A stretch of DNA of 64,000 bases from NCBI RefSeq assembly GCF_028288185.1, contig NZ_JAQBOF010000040.1:124001-188000 (forward strand), read 5' to 3'. Origin of the DNA: Mucilaginibacter sp. GTDB lineage: Bacteria; Bacteroidota; Bacteroidia; Sphingobacteriales; Sphingobacteriaceae. Shown piece by piece: positions 16,532-23,931 of this stretch; within the stretch, counting starts at the first letter, position 1, and the number at the start of each line of letters is the position of its first letter. The translations under genes were made by a program, and so were the position numbers. The notes under the pieces were generated by a model. The model worked only from the letters and a program-made list of their open reading frames with translations, did not search any database and was not told the DNA's origin.

Positions 16532-17271
16532 TTATTGAGCAAATGTTTTTCTTTTTAGTACGAAGTTGGCACCCAAATATACCTTACGCACCATCTCATT
16601 CTCGGCCAATACCTCTGGTACGCCCGACTCTAATATCTTACCCTCAAACAGCAAGTAAGCACGATCTGTAATAGACAGTGTTTCCTGTACGTTGTGGTCT
16701 GTTATTAATATGCCGATGTTACGGTGGCGTAGTTTGGCTACCATGGCTTGTATCTCTTCTACCGCTATCGGGTCGACCCCGGCAAACGGCTCATCCAGTA
16801 AAATAAAATTAGGCTCGGCGGCCAGTGCGCGGGCAATTTCTGTACGGCGGCGTTCGCCTCCTGATAAAAGGTCGCCGCGATTACGGCGCACTTTATGCAG
16901 GCTAAACTCATCTATCAGGGTTTCCAGTTTTTCTTCCTGTTGTAGCTTGGTGGTTTTACCCATTTCCAAAATAGCTTTAATGTTATCCTCGACCGTTAGT
17001 TTCCGAAACACTGAAGCTTCTGCGCCAAATAGCCAATTCCTTTTTGCGCGCGGCGATACATGGGGTCGCCAGTTATCTCTTCATCATCCAAAAATATATG
17101 GCCCTCGTTAGGTTTTATCAACCCTACAATCATATAAAACGATGTGGTTTTACCCGCGCCGTTTGGCCCAAGCAATCCCACAATTTCGCCCTGCGATACG
17201 TTGAATGACACATCACTAACAACAGCGCGCTGCTTATATTTTTTTACTAAATTTTCTGCTCTTAAATTCAT
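16532..17271 (-). pseudogene. lptB: LPS export ABC transporter ATP-binding protein LptB, single-base frameshift
   Basis: Two overlapping frames together make one LptB. The first (17271 down) has Walker A GPNGAGKTT and breaks after GIGYLAQ. The second resumes with FRKLTVEDNI and holds the signature LSGGERRR, Walker B FILLDEPFAGVD and the H-loop LITDHNV. Adding one G after the CAG codon (plus-strand position 17020/17021) restores GIGYLAQEASVFRKLTVEDN, exactly the family sequence at the Q-loop. LptB powers lipopolysaccharide transport from the inner membrane and is normally essential, so a base-calling or assembly error is more likely than a true null; programmed frameshifting is the remaining option. 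As written the gene encodes only truncated products. Confidence 0.93.
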
Positions 17272-17272
17272 T

Positions 17273-17369
17273 TAGCCCCCTCTAAATCTCCCCCGGTAGG
17301 GGAGACTTTTTTATTTATTATAAAGATGCTATTAAAGCCCTCCCTACCGGGGAGGGTTGGGAGGGCTTA
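17273..17369. repeat. Compound palindromic element, family A copy 2
   Basis: It begins with AGCCCCCTC and ends with its near complement, GAGGGCT. Two internal hairpins are built on CTCCCCC-GGTAGGGGAG and CCTCCCTA-CCGGGGAGGG, with an AT-rich spacer. It fills the gap between lptB and recJ and overlaps the last codons and stop of recJ. Confidence 0.75.
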
Positions 17370-19064
17370 TACCCTTATCCCTTTTACATTCAACTGTATA
17401 GTACGTCTTTCGCGCCAAATATTTTCTTCAATATTATAACAAATATCAAAAGGTACGTCTTTTTTTATTTGTTCCAGTTGTTCGCCCTGGCCAAAGGCAA
17501 TGCAATCAAATAAGGCCGAGCCTTCCTGCATTACCGTCATTTTTATATGATTTTGGCCTACCAAACCCGGGTTGCCGCTAACATACACATTTTTGGTTAG
17601 GAACACCGGTGCCATATTCTCTGGCCCGAACGGTGCAAACTGGTTCAATATCCTGAAAAACTTAGGTTCTATCTGGTTTAAACGCAGTTCGGCATCAATT
17701 TGTATTTGCTGTATTAATTGTTCGGCCGTAATGGTCGAGCTTACTATTTCTTCAAACTTATCAATAAAAGCATCAACATTGTCGGGATGCATGGTTAAAC
17801 CGGCCGCGTATTTATGCCCGCCAAATTGTATCAGCAGATCGCTGCAGCCACAAAGGGCCTCGTACAGATCATACCCCAAAACAGACCTTGCCGAACCTGC
17901 CACATGCCCGTTTGATTGCGTAAGCACCACCGTAGGCCGGTAATATTTCTCTGTTAATCGCGAAGCGACAATGCCTATCACCCCCTTGTGCCAGTCCTTA
18001 TTAAATACCACGGTCGATTTTCGGTCAATCAAGATCTGACTTTCACTGATCATGCCCAGCGCTTCGTCTGTTATTTGCAGGTCGTGGCCCTTGCGTTCGG
18101 TATTTTTTATGTTGATTAGATCGCCTTTTATCTGGGCTTCTTCATCATTGCAGGCTATTAAAAGTTCAACAGCGTGTTTGGCATCATCTATTCGGCCTGC
18201 GGCGTTAATGCGCGGGCCCAATAGGAAAACAATATCAGATATAGTATAGTTAATGCTTTTACCCGCAACGCCCATTAATATTTTAAGGCCGATGCAAGGG
18301 TCATTATTTAATTTTTGTAAACCAAAATAAGCCAGCACCCGGTTCTCGCCAACTATGGGTACAATATCGCAGGCAATACTTACAGCTACCAGATCCATAT
18401 AACGGCTTACATCTTCAAACGGCAATCCGTTCTTTTCGGCATACGCCTGGGCCAATTTGAAGCCGATGCCGCAGCCTGAAAGTTCTTTGAACGGATATGG
18501 GCAATCGGCACGTTTAGGGTCAAGCACAGCTATAGCGGCAGGCAGTTCATCGCCCGGTGTATGATGATCGCAAATAATAAAATCAACTCCTAAACTATTG
18601 GCATAAGCAATTTTATCAACCGATTTTATACCGCAATCTAAAGCTATGATGAGTGTAAATCCATGCTCTTTGGCATAGTCAATACCTTGGGTAGATATGC
18701 CGTAGCCCTCTTTATAACGGTCTGGTATATAATATTCAATATTAAAATGATGGTTTTTAAAAAAGCTGTAAACAACAGCAACGGCGGTGGTGCCGTCTAC
18801 ATCATAATCGCCATATACCATTATTTTTTCGCCTGCGGCGATGGCGGCTTCAATACGCTCGATAGCTTTCTCCATGTCCTGCATCAGGAAAGGGTCATGC
18901 AAATGGCGCTCATCAGGGCGGAAGAAATATTTAGCTTCCTCGTAGTTTTTTATGCTCCGATGCAACAACAAAGTACTTAAAACGAGATCAATGTTAAGCT
19001 CGGTAGCCAAATGGTTTATATCGTCAATTGCCTGTACTTCCCTTATCGCCCACCGTTTATTCAT
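17367..19064 (-). CDS. recJ: Single-stranded-DNA-specific exonuclease RecJ
   Basis: 565 residues, standard length. The DHH phosphoesterase motifs are VYGDYDVDGTTA (DYDVD at 86-90), ALDCG with Asp143, and ICDHHTP (DHH at 166-168); the DHHA1 part has QFGGHKYAAGLTM. Near the C-terminus the OB-like region is recognisable as NQFAPFGPENMAPVF. RecJ degrades single-stranded DNA 5' to 3' in RecF-pathway recombination and mismatch repair. The stop codon lies inside the family A palindrome at 17273-17369, which may serve as the transcript end. The start MNKRWAIREV fits family N-termini. Confidence 0.96.
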   Translation of the reverse strand: MNKRWAIREVQAIDDINHLATELNIDLVLSTLLLHRSIKNYEEAKYFFRPDERHLHDPFLMQDMEKAIERIEAAIAAGEKIMVYGDYDVDGTTAVAVVYSFFKNHHFNIEYYIPDRYKEGYGISTQGIDYAKEHGFTLIIALDCGIKSVDKIAYANSLGVDFIICDHHTPGDELPAAIAVLDPKRADCPYPFKELSGCGIGFKLAQAYAEKNGLPFEDVSRYMDLVAVSIACDIVPIVGENRVLAYFGLQKLNNDPCIGLKILMGVAGKSINYTISDIVFLLGPRINAAGRIDDAKHAVELLIACNDEEAQIKGDLINIKNTERKGHDLQITDEALGMISESQILIDRKSTVVFNKDWHKGVIGIVASRLTEKYYRPTVVLTQSNGHVAGSARSVLGYDLYEALCGCSDLLIQFGGHKYAAGLTMHPDNVDAFIDKFEEIVSSTITAEQLIQQIQIDAELRLNQIEPKFFRILNQFAPFGPENMAPVFLTKNVYVSGNPGLVGQNHIKMTVMQEGSALFDCIAFGQGEQLEQIKKDVPFDICYNIEENIWRERRTIQLNVKGIRV

Positions 19065-19104
19065 ATCTTTGTTGCTTAAAACAGTAAATATAGAAAATGT
19101 GAAG

Positions 19105-19151
19105 ATATGCAGGTGTGCAAATGTGCAGATTAAATTTGCACATCTGCATAT
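19105..19151. repeat. 18-bp inverted repeat upstream of the MBL gene
   Basis: Arms at 19105-19122 and 19134-19151 pair at 17 of 18 positions (ATATGCAG-TGTGCAAAT type). It lies between the divergent recJ and MBL-hydrolase starts, 26 nt before the latter, so it is in the promoter or leader region. Confidence 0.75.
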
Positions 19152-19177
19152 ATGTATATTCGCACATCCACATCATT

Positions 19178-19948
19178 ATGAAAATTTTCCCACTTGGTGA
19201 AGGCTCTTACTCGGTAGATGCTTCTAAAAAATTTGTTCCTTTTGATCCGCTTGTTGATAATTTCCGCGATCGCCCCGGTTCTCTATTCATACATGTTAAT
19301 CCGTTCCTGGTACAAACGTCAACCGACCTTATTTTATTTGATTGTGGCCTGGGGTATAAAGATACCCGCGATGAGCTTTTTCTGCATCAGCATATCCGCA
19401 ATGTTGGTTTCGACCCGGAGGATGTAACGCTGGTATTGATGTCGCATTTACATTATGACCATTCGGGCGGATTGGTGGTTGAGCGCAATGGTAAATTGGA
19501 GCCTAGTTTCCCAGGTGCGGAACACGTCATACAACGCGGCGAGTGGGAGACTGCTTTCAGCGGTAAATCATCATCCTATCATAAAGAGATCTTTGAGTCG
19601 CTGCAACGCTCAGTACAAATTACTTATGTAGAAGGATCGGGCGAGTTTAAGCCGGGGATTAAATATGAGCTATCGGGCGGGCATTGCCAGTTTCACCAGG
19701 TCTTTTGGATAGCCGATGGCGATGACAAATGTTTTTTTGGTGGCGATGAACTGCCGGAACCCGAGCAACTGATACGGAGATTTAAAGCCAAATATGATTT
19801 CGACCCCCAAAAGGCCATGGACCTGCGCGAAGAATATGGCAAAAAAGCCGCTACAGAAGGGTGGACCTGTTTGTTCTATCATGCAAAATCGAGCCCGGTA
19901 GGTAACATTACATATAACGGCGATCATTTTACGATCATACCGGTATAA
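19178..19948 (+). CDS. MBL-fold metallo-hydrolase
   Basis: The ATG at 19178 gives 256 residues starting MKIFPLGEGSYSVDASKKF. An earlier start at 19115 would translate the inverted repeat and is rejected. The metal site HxHxDH is SHLHYDHSGG (His90, His92, Asp94, His95); further ligands are likely in the FFGGDELP region and a late His. The layout resembles lactonase- or hydrolase-type members of the family. There is no signal peptide, so it is cytoplasmic. The substrate cannot be told. A bidirectional terminator follows. Confidence 0.9.
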   Translation: MKIFPLGEGSYSVDASKKFVPFDPLVDNFRDRPGSLFIHVNPFLVQTSTDLILFDCGLGYKDTRDELFLHQHIRNVGFDPEDVTLVLMSHLHYDHSGGLVVERNGKLEPSFPGAEHVIQRGEWETAFSGKSSSYHKEIFESLQRSVQITYVEGSGEFKPGIKYELSGGHCQFHQVFWIADGDDKCFFGGDELPEPEQLIRRFKAKYDFDPQKAMDLREEYGKKAATEGWTCLFYHAKSSPVGNITYNGDHFTIIPV

Positions 19949-19951
19949 ACA

Positions 19952-19987
19952 AAAATAGCGAGGGGTTTTTAAACCTCTCGCTATTTT
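19952..19987. terminator. Bidirectional terminator
   Basis: A 17-bp stem (AAAATAGCGAGGGGTTT and its complement, one G-T pair) with A and T runs on both sides, between the convergent MBL gene and response-regulator gene. Confidence 0.9.
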
Positions 19988-20005
19988 ATATGTATCAGGC
20001 AAATA

Positions 20006-20416
20006 TTAGTTTGCCGTAAACAGCTCTTTTATTTTATCAACGCTTAATGGTTTAGATATAAAATTCTTTACCAGCGGGTATGATCTGGCTTTGTTAATGT
20101 CATTGCTGAAAACCGATGATGATATAATGTAGATCTTGCTTTTACCTTGTGGGTCAATATTTAAGCGTTTATACTCATCTAAAAACTCCCAGCCGTTCAT
20201 AATGGGCATGTTTATGTCCAATAAAATAAAGTCGGGTAATAAGGATGGGTCGTGTTTTTGTATCTCAACCAATTCCTCTATCGCAAATTTTCCATTTAAA
20301 CAGGCGGAGATAGCTGTATTGTCAACAGCCTTTTTTATCAGTTTAATAGAAATGAAATTGTTTATTTCATCATCATCAACTAATAAAATACTTACTGGTT
20401 TGCTATCAGGGTTCAT
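20006..20416 (-). CDS. Single-domain response regulator (CheY-like)
   Basis: 136 residues made of one receiver domain: acidic cluster LLVDDDE (11-17), phospho-acceptor Asp67 in FILLDINMP, Ser/Thr switch in IYIISSS and Lys122 in FISKPLS. No output domain follows. Stand-alone receivers of this Bacteroidota type, with a long alpha3-beta4 region and Ile-Asn-Met-Pro after the Asp, commonly act as intermediates in hybrid-kinase phosphorelays. No kinase gene is adjacent, so the partner is elsewhere in the genome. Confidence 0.92.
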   Translation of the reverse strand: MNPDSKPVSILLVDDDEINNFISIKLIKKAVDNTAISACLNGKFAIEELVEIQKHDPSLLPDFILLDINMPIMNGWEFLDEYKRLNIDPQGKSKIYIISSSVFSNDINKARSYPLVKNFISKPLSVDKIKELFTAN

Positions 20417-20657
20417 ATATTATTGTTTATACGGAGTATTTCAAAAAAGGTTGTATTCCTATATGTTGTAACGAAAAAAAAAACAAAAGTGTTTTATTAA
20501 AATGAAATATACAAACAATATTACACAAACATTTGCTACAATAACAATAAAATAATTTGACGAACTATTTCTTTCTTTTGGCGAAAGATACTGTCAGCGA
20601 AGTATAATTTTATAAAAAATAAAACGCAATAAAGTTGCATTAAGCTATATTTGCTGC

Positions 20658-21092
20658 ATGGCAATCAAAAAACCGGGTTCGAGGTTAGATAGTATAGGCA
20701 TGACAGCATCAACATTATGCGCCATACATTGTGCTATTATACCTATATTAATTACGTTTTTGCCATTGGCCGGGCTGGGGTTTTTAGCCAATCCGTGGTT
20801 TGAGTGGAGCATGATCATACTGGCCTTGTTGCTTGGTGTATCGTCTATATTTTTATCGTACTTCCGTACCCACCGCCGGGCGCTCCCTTTGTTTTTGCTT
20901 GTGCTTGGCTTTGTGCTGATTATTGCCGGGCATATATATTTGAAGGGCTGGATAGAAGCTATTGTAGTACCTGCCGGCGGATTAACCATTGCGTTTGCCC
21001 ATTTTATAAACTTTAAATATGTAGGCGTATGTAATAACGGCGATCAGTTTTTTCGTTTAACGCATAAGCATAGCCACGCTAAGAGGCATTAG
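20658..21092 (+). CDS. MerC-domain membrane protein
   Basis: 144 residues with four hydrophobic segments. The first contains TASTLCAIHCAIIPILI, with the Cys pair spaced as in MerC mercury transporters; the tail is His-rich (RLTHKHSHAKRH) and could bind metal. It is followed by a Fur-like regulator on the same strand, an arrangement I associate with Bacteroidota metal homeostasis, so zinc or another metal is at least as likely as mercury. No merA or merR is nearby. Inner membrane. Confidence 0.85.
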   Translation: MAIKKPGSRLDSIGMTASTLCAIHCAIIPILITFLPLAGLGFLANPWFEWSMIILALLLGVSSIFLSYFRTHRRALPLFLLVLGFVLIIAGHIYLKGWIEAIVVPAGGLTIAFAHFINFKYVGVCNNGDQFFRLTHKHSHAKRH

Positions 21093-21096
21093 GTAG

Positions 21097-21167
21097 CGGC
21101 GATGACTCGCCCGATCATCATTTCGCTTGATTACCCTCACTTCGCCTTTGGCGGAAAGAGGGTGAGG
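21097..21167. repeat. Palindromic element, family B copy 1
   Basis: It starts CGGCGATGACTCGCCCGA and continues with a hairpin of CCCTCACTTCGCC / GGCGGAAAGAGGG type. The same word order occurs at 23621-23777. It lies between merC and the fur-like gene and contains open frame that would extend the Fur-like protein; that extension is therefore rejected. Confidence 0.8.
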
Positions 21168-21212
21168 CAAAACTCACTATTTCTTAGTAATTTTGTATCA
21201 ATTAGTTATCAA

Positions 21213-21644
21213 ATGATCTTTAATCAACATTTTGAGTATTTATTAAAAAAGCACCAGCTAAAGCGCACGGAGCAAAGGCTTAGGGTATTGTCTTTATTGT
21301 CGGGCAAAAAAGTGGCAACCTCGCAACCCGATCTGGAGAGCGTTATTGGCGATGTTGACCGTGTTACGTTATACAGGATATTGAGTGCGTTTGAAGAAAA
21401 GGGTATTATCCACAAAGTATTTGATTTAAACGGCACAGCTAATTATGCCTTATGCTCTGATAATTGTGATGAGCACGATCATCATGACGAGCATTTGCAT
21501 TTTAACTGTACCAGTTGCAAAAACGTGTATTGTTTGGACGAACTGGATATGCCGCCAATAGTATTGCCTGCCGGCTTTAAGTTAGAGAAATTGAGTTTTA
21601 GCGCTACCGGCTTATGCCCAAAATGTATTAATAAAGAATCATAA
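21213..21644 (+). CDS. Fur-family metal-responsive repressor
   Basis: The ATG at 21213 gives 143 residues (MIFNQHFEYLLKKHQLKRTEQR), the normal Fur length. The winged-helix DNA-binding part includes DRVTLYRILSAFEEKGIIHK (49-68). A His-rich metal site follows (DEHDHHDEHLHF), and two CxxC pairs (Cys99/Cys102 and Cys135/Cys138) would hold structural zinc. The His-rich site and MerC neighbour are compatible with a zinc sensor (Zur-like), but Fur, Zur or PerR specificity cannot be decided from sequence. Confidence 0.9.
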   Translation: MIFNQHFEYLLKKHQLKRTEQRLRVLSLLSGKKVATSQPDLESVIGDVDRVTLYRILSAFEEKGIIHKVFDLNGTANYALCSDNCDEHDHHDEHLHFNCTSCKNVYCLDELDMPPIVLPAGFKLEKLSFSATGLCPKCINKES

Positions 21645-21664
21645 CATACTACCCCTAACGGTTA

Positions 21665-22492
21665 ATGGATAAACCTTTTAATAAATTACAGTTAATTATG
21701 CTAAACAGCTTTTTGCTGGCCGTAGTTATATTTTTAAGCTCATTTACTGCTAAACAAGATACTTCGCAAAGTAGCACGTTCCGTTTTAAAACGGTGGTGA
21801 TCGATGCCGGGCATGGTGGGAAAGATCCCGGTACACATGGCCTGCATTCCAACGAAAAGACGGTAGCCTTATCTATTGCCAGGAAACTGCGCGCAGCTAT
21901 ACAGGATCAAATGCCAAACATATATACCGTTATGACCCGGTCTGATGATACTTTTATTCCCCTGGACAGGCGATCGGCCATTGCGAATGAGCATAGTGGT
22001 AACTTGTTTATCTCTATACATTGTAATTCATCGCCCGAGGGCACTGGTTATAGCGATCATAAACAAAAAGGGACTATGATGCTGGTTTACGGTTTTCATC
22101 GGGTTAAAGAACAGTTAGAGGCTATCCGCGAGAACTCGTCTATCATGATCGAGAAGGATTATAAAACCAAGTATCAAAGCTATGATGAGAATGACCCGGT
22201 AAACCGTATATTGTTAAATGCCTACATGCAAAAATATCGCAAGCAAAGCATCCTTTTTGGCGATCTGTTGAACGAGCAATTTAAAACAGAGGGCCGCCAA
22301 ACCATCGGCGTAAAAGAGCAAGGGATATTGGTATTGGCCCATAGCGCTATGCCCGCGGTTATGATTGAGACGGGCTTTATTAATAATCCTGCTGATGAAG
22401 ATTACCTGACATCAGATGCCGGGCAATATGAAATTGTACAGGTAATAATTAAAGCGCTTAAAGCATATAAGGTTAAAACGGCGGTGCAGTAA
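21665..22492 (+). CDS. N-acetylmuramoyl-L-alanine amidase (Amidase_3)
   Basis: 275 residues with an N-terminal hydrophobic segment (LIMLNSFLLAVVIFLSSFTA) serving as signal peptide or anchor. The zinc site is VVIDAGHGGKDPG (His50), Glu64 in SNEKTVAL and His119 in ISIHCNSSP; the catalytic Glu235 is in VMIETGFINN. It cleaves the amide bond between MurNAc and the stem peptide, as in AmiC-type daughter-cell separation. A roughly 50-residue insert after His119 fits the autoinhibitory region seen in AmiB/AmiC types. No SPOR, LysM or AMIN domain is present. It starts 20 nt after the fur-like gene. Confidence 0.93.
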   Translation: MDKPFNKLQLIMLNSFLLAVVIFLSSFTAKQDTSQSSTFRFKTVVIDAGHGGKDPGTHGLHSNEKTVALSIARKLRAAIQDQMPNIYTVMTRSDDTFIPLDRRSAIANEHSGNLFISIHCNSSPEGTGYSDHKQKGTMMLVYGFHRVKEQLEAIRENSSIMIEKDYKTKYQSYDENDPVNRILLNAYMQKYRKQSILFGDLLNEQFKTEGRQTIGVKEQGILVLAHSAMPAVMIETGFINNPADEDYLTSDAGQYEIVQVIIKALKAYKVKTAVQ

Positions 22493-22578
22493 TTTATTTC
22501 GGATTTTGAATATTCGATTTCGGATTTTATTAACATCCTTTATAGACCTATCTAAATAATATATAACCAACCAATAAC

Positions 22579-22779
22579 ATGGACGAATTTGATAAAGCAA
22601 TTGCGCAAATAGAAATAGATAACTCGAGCGAGATAAACGGGGCTCTGAAAGATTATTTTACCGTTTTAGAAAAAGAGAACGGCACCTATAATTTAAAATG
22701 GGAAAAGAATATATCAACCCATATACGCCATAAGGTTTCTAAATTGGTAAAGAAGTATTATATACCGAAGGCGGTATAG
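22579..22779 (+). CDS. Hypothetical small protein
   Basis: 66 residues, no signal peptide or membrane segment. It begins MDEFDKAIAQIEIDNSSEIN and ends with a basic helix (HIRHKVSKLVKKYYIPKAV). The composition, acidic in the first half and basic in the second, and the sensible ATG spacing make it look coded, but I recognise no family. It is 86 nt after the amidase and followed by a repeat patch. Confidence 0.55.
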   Translation: MDEFDKAIAQIEIDNSSEINGALKDYFTVLEKENGTYNLKWEKNISTHIRHKVSKLVKKYYIPKAV

Positions 22780-23104
22780 TGCATCGTTTTTAAAGCGTTT
22801 TGCATGCAAGAGCGATCGGCTCAATACATATTGTAGCAACGGATTTTAATCCGTTGACCAATATGAGCCACCTGTAATGAGTACCGTAAGTACGATGCAT
22901 ATCTTTTGGACGTGGCTTTGCTTATTGCCGGCACCACCTATATGGGCCGAACCTACGGTTCTTCGACTCGTTTTTGTTTCAATTTTCAACGGATTAAAAT
23001 CCGTGGCTATAATATGATGCGAGGCTACGCCTCTGATTGAAATTTGATATTTCTTTACCGCCGAATATAAATTCGGACTAACATTAACTTATTGCAGTTG
23101 AAAT
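22780..23104. other. 325-bp gene-free stretch filled with palindromes
   Basis: It contains two inverted copies of a CGGATTTTAATCCG-type palindrome (22837-22856 and 22987-23006) and a hairpin CCGAAT-ATAA-ATTCGG (23061-23075) followed by GGACTAAC. I see no reading frame with protein character. Confidence 0.65.
22837..23006. repeat. Inverted pair of CAACGGATT palindromes (REPIN-like), family C
   Basis: The word CAACGGATTTTAATCCGTTG at 22837-22856 is itself a 9-bp hairpin, and its reverse complement recurs at 22987-23006 with one change. Two palindromes in inverted orientation about 130 bp apart is the plan of a REP doublet. Confidence 0.75.
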
Positions 23105-23542
23105 TTATTTACCGCCAATATTAAACTCATTTGCTTTAACTTTTTTCCAGCGCTCGTCTATTTTTACATTATTAACATTGCCCACCATTGCCATAGCATC
23201 ATCGCTGTCAAACTTAACTATGGCCGGGTAATTACCACCGATCATGTTGGAGTTTTCCCTGTTTACATGTAGTATATGTTCTGTATAAGTACTATCTGAT
23301 AAAGTATATGTGCCAAATATGCTGGTCTTGGTAATATTGGTTTCCAGGTCAACCTCAATAACTGTAAAATGCGTTGGAGAATATGATTTGTATCGTTTAT
23401 AACCATGTAATTGAGGCACTATGGCATTGCCTTTATAAGATATTTCGGTAAGTTCCCACGTACCAACAAGTTTATCTGAATTTAGTTGCGCTTTTGCAAT
23501 AAAGCAACTGCAGGTTATCAGTAAGGCTATAAGGTATTTCAT
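23105..23542 (-). CDS. Hypothetical exported lipocalin-like protein
   Basis: 145 residues with a signal peptide (KYLIALLITCSCFIAKA|Q). The mature start LNSDKLVGTWELTEISYKGN and the following alternating strands resemble the lipocalin-like (DUF4488-type) proteins of Bacteroidota, where G-x-W opens the barrel. The function is unknown; small-ligand binding in the periplasm is possible. Palindrome-rich DNA lies on both sides, and it appears monocistronic. Confidence 0.72.
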   Translation of the reverse strand: MKYLIALLITCSCFIAKAQLNSDKLVGTWELTEISYKGNAIVPQLHGYKRYKSYSPTHFTVIEVDLETNITKTSIFGTYTLSDSTYTEHILHVNRENSNMIGGNYPAIVKFDSDDAMAMVGNVNNVKIDERWKKVKANEFNIGGK

Positions 23543-23620
23543 GTTTAAGGTTTTTTGGGTGATGTAATTGTAAGGTTTAATGTTTGGTTTTCAAAATAGT
23601 TTGGAGGAATAAAATTCTAT

Positions 23621-23777
23621 CGGCGATGACTCACCCCGACATCGCTTTACTCATCGACCCTCTCTTCGCTAAACGGAAAGAGGGCTATATAATAGAAAAG
23701 AAACCCTCTTTCCGCCAAAGGCGAAGAGAGAATGTCCATCCGCCTTTAGGCGGAGTAGACCGGGTGAGTAATCGCCG
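23621..23777. repeat. Compound palindromic element, family B copy 2
   Basis: Outer arms CGGCGATGACTCACCC (23621-23636) and GGGTGAGTAATCGCCG (23762-23777) pair with one mismatch. Inside are CCCTCTCTTCGC...GGAAAGAGGG and its inverted relative CCCTCTTTCCGCC...GGCGAAGAGAG, so the element is two family B units facing each other. Confidence 0.85.
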
Positions 23778-23786
23778 CCATACAAG

Positions 23787-23816
23787 TTGATAATCTCATT
23801 TTAATCCCTAACTTTG
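23787..23816 (+). promoter_or_regulatory. Bacteroidota-type promoter upstream of the ClC gene
   Basis: TTG at 23787-23789, a 19-nt spacer, then TAACTTTG at 23809-23816, matching the -33 TTG and -7 TAnnTTTG consensus of Bacteroidota primary sigma factors. The predicted transcript start near 23822 would leave a leader of about 110 nt before the ClC start codon. Confidence 0.5.
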
Positions 23817-23931
23817 ATTTCAACAAACGGAAATGGTGTCTTCCGACTTAACCGCCCTAAAAAAGCTGATGGCGCCTACAAAAACTAATTAACCCGTGGC
23901 GTAGCCGCGCTTATTTTTTTGTAGGATAATC

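Larger units (their letters stand above)
23543..23931. other. 389-bp divergent intergenic region with family B repeat and promoter
   Basis: It contains the compound element at 23621-23777, a TTG-N19-TAACTTTG promoter match (23787-23816) and a 19-codon frame (23833-23892). A 68-codon frame reading through the repeat has no protein character. Confidence 0.6.

Noticed and set aside
16996..17271. A separate short ABC ATPase gene
   Set aside because: It is the 5' half of lptB; one base restores continuity with 16532-17011.
20658..21092. Mercury resistance operon
   Set aside because: Only merC is present; merA, merR, merT and merP are absent.
23584..23790. 68-codon frame upstream of the ClC gene
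   Set aside because: It is a read-through of the family B element.
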